Of a stretch of 64,000 bases of DNA, positions 63,434 through 64,000 are shown in pieces. A model generated the notes under the pieces. That model was not told the origin of the DNA. It did no database searches and saw nothing but the letters and a program-made list of their open reading frames with translations. Location: assembly GCF_021025955.1 (NCBI RefSeq), contig NZ_JAJNCL010000002.1, positions 1-64,000 on the forward strand, in the 5' to 3' direction. Position 1 is the stretch's first letter. Each line of letters opens with the position of its first letter. The translations under genes were made by a program, and so were the position numbers. Source of the stretch: Rhodococcus qingshengii. Lineage in GTDB: Bacteria; Actinomycetota; Actinomycetes; Mycobacteriales; Mycobacteriaceae.

Positions 63434-63447
63434 ACCTATCAATAGGT
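63434..63447. promoter_or_regulatory. Short dyad between folD and the SRPBCC gene
   Basis: ACCTAT (63434-63439), CA, ATAGGT (63442-63447): a perfect 6-bp inverted repeat with a 2-bp centre in the divergent promoter region. It could be an operator of a dimeric repressor. No regulator is visible next to it. Confidence 0.4.
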
Positions 63448-63534
63448 AACGATCTGACCTGCAGTTATTCCATCCTGTGCAATTAGATGGCACGATGGGG
63501 GCAACCGCACGGGCACCAAGCATTGGAGGCACCG

Positions 63535-64000
63535 ATGGACAACGGCAAGATAAACCTGACCTATGACGGTCGGGTGTCACTGAGCTTCCAACTGGCGATT
63601 CCGCACGCACCGGACAAGGTCTGGAAAGTAATAACGGAACGCGAGTACCTCGACGCCTGGTTCCCGGCGGACGTCGATTTCGATCTCACTCCCGGCGCGG
63701 ATCTGCTGTTCAAGGTGACACCGGAACAAGTCGAGCGTTTCGGACTACCCGCAGATCACGTGACGCGTGGGACGGTCATCAGCGTCCACCCGCACCGAAT
63801 TCTCGAATTCCTCTGGGACGCAGACACTCTGCATTGGGAGCTGGCTCCGGACGGCACCGGCGGCTGTTGGCTGACCCTCACCCACACGATGGAAGACGAA
63901 GAGTCCGCGTACGCCCACGCCGCCGGCTGGCACGCGGGCTTGGAAGTTGTTGCGGCCCAACTCGATGGACGCGAAGTCGACTGGTCTCCGTGGGACCGCG
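63535..64000 (+). CDS. SRPBCC/AHSA1-type protein (5' part)
   Basis: The first 155 codons of a gene cut by the right edge. The ATG at 63535 has GGAGG 5 bp upstream. The protein reads SLSFQLAIPHAPDKVWKVITEREYLDAWFPADVDFDLTPGADLLFKVTPE, then VISVHPHRILEFLWDADTLHWELAPDGTGGCWLTLTHTMEDEESAYAHAAGWHAGLE, the AHSA1 domain of the START-like fold, which binds hydrophobic ligands. The end is missing. It is divergent from folD. Confidence 0.82.
   Translation, partial: MDNGKINLTYDGRVSLSFQLAIPHAPDKVWKVITEREYLDAWFPADVDFDLTPGADLLFKVTPEQVERFGLPADHVTRGTVISVHPHRILEFLWDADTLHWELAPDGTGGCWLTLTHTMEDEESAYAHAAGWHAGLEVVAAQLDGREVDWSPWDR

Overview
The window reads as a chromosomal backbone segment of a mycolic-acid actinomycete, most likely Rhodococcus and, from the moderate GC content, perhaps the R. 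erythropolis clade (inference). Gene content and order match, in reverse, the Mycobacterium tuberculosis region from Rv1689 (tyrS) to Rv1626 (pdtaR). The polyketide-rich Rv1660-Rv1682 block is absent between argH and the Rv1683-like lipase/acyl-CoA synthetase. GTG, TTG and even ATC starts, stop/start overlaps and GC-ended codons fit. I see no prophage, insertion sequence, integron or CRISPR array.

Layout. 1-350: tandem promoters and boxA leader of an rRNA operon whose 16S gene lies off the left edge on the minus strand. 352-4444: tyrS and a 3-methyladenine DNA glycosylase (minus), then a TetR-controlled ABC exporter operon (plus) with a clear operator. 4441-7668: Trm112-like protein and a 993-residue hydrolase/acyl-CoA synthetase fusion. 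7839-16397: a complete, tightly coupled arginine operon argC-J-B-D-F-R-G-H (minus) headed by phased ATGCAT operator hexamers. 16436-23582: a small unknown gene, a decayed SDR gene, pheS-pheT, a SpoU methyltransferase and infC-rpmI-rplT with an attenuator-like leader and an ATC-initiated infC.

23986-31930: DUF1844 and DUF1801 genes, a WYL regulator divergent from an alpha/beta hydrolase, uvrA, a metallo-hydrolase, a DUF2716 protein and a DoxX-type membrane protein with twelve 11-residue repeats. 32063-43662: HelD-like RNA polymerase recycling factor, a DUF732-like lipoprotein, a universal stress protein, an SCO6745-type protein, uvrB, a DUF402 protein, coaE fused to a GrpB-like domain, rpsA and a methyltransferase.

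43666-53449: a polar amino-acid ABC transporter, an isopropylmalate/isocitrate-type dehydrogenase, a 2'-5' RNA ligase-like protein, an EamA exporter coupled to a 38-residue membrane peptide and facing a GlxA/AraC-type regulator across a 12-bp dyad, trxA and polA. 53708-64000: a branched-chain amino-acid ABC system (livHMGF plus convergent binding protein) whose LivH carries an extracytoplasmic domain, pdtaR, a class-I tRNA with a CAA anticodon, an AMIN-like lipoprotein, an M20 amidohydrolase with an 18-bp tandem repeat, folD under a ZTP riboswitch, and the start of an SRPBCC gene.

Together this is core information processing (ribosome, tRNA charging, DNA repair, transcription recycling), arginine and one-carbon biosynthesis, and nutrient uptake. 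Novelty lies in regulatory leaders, unusual domain fusions and repeats rather than in a mobile island. Gene names and M. tuberculosis correspondences are from memory of the families; no search was run.
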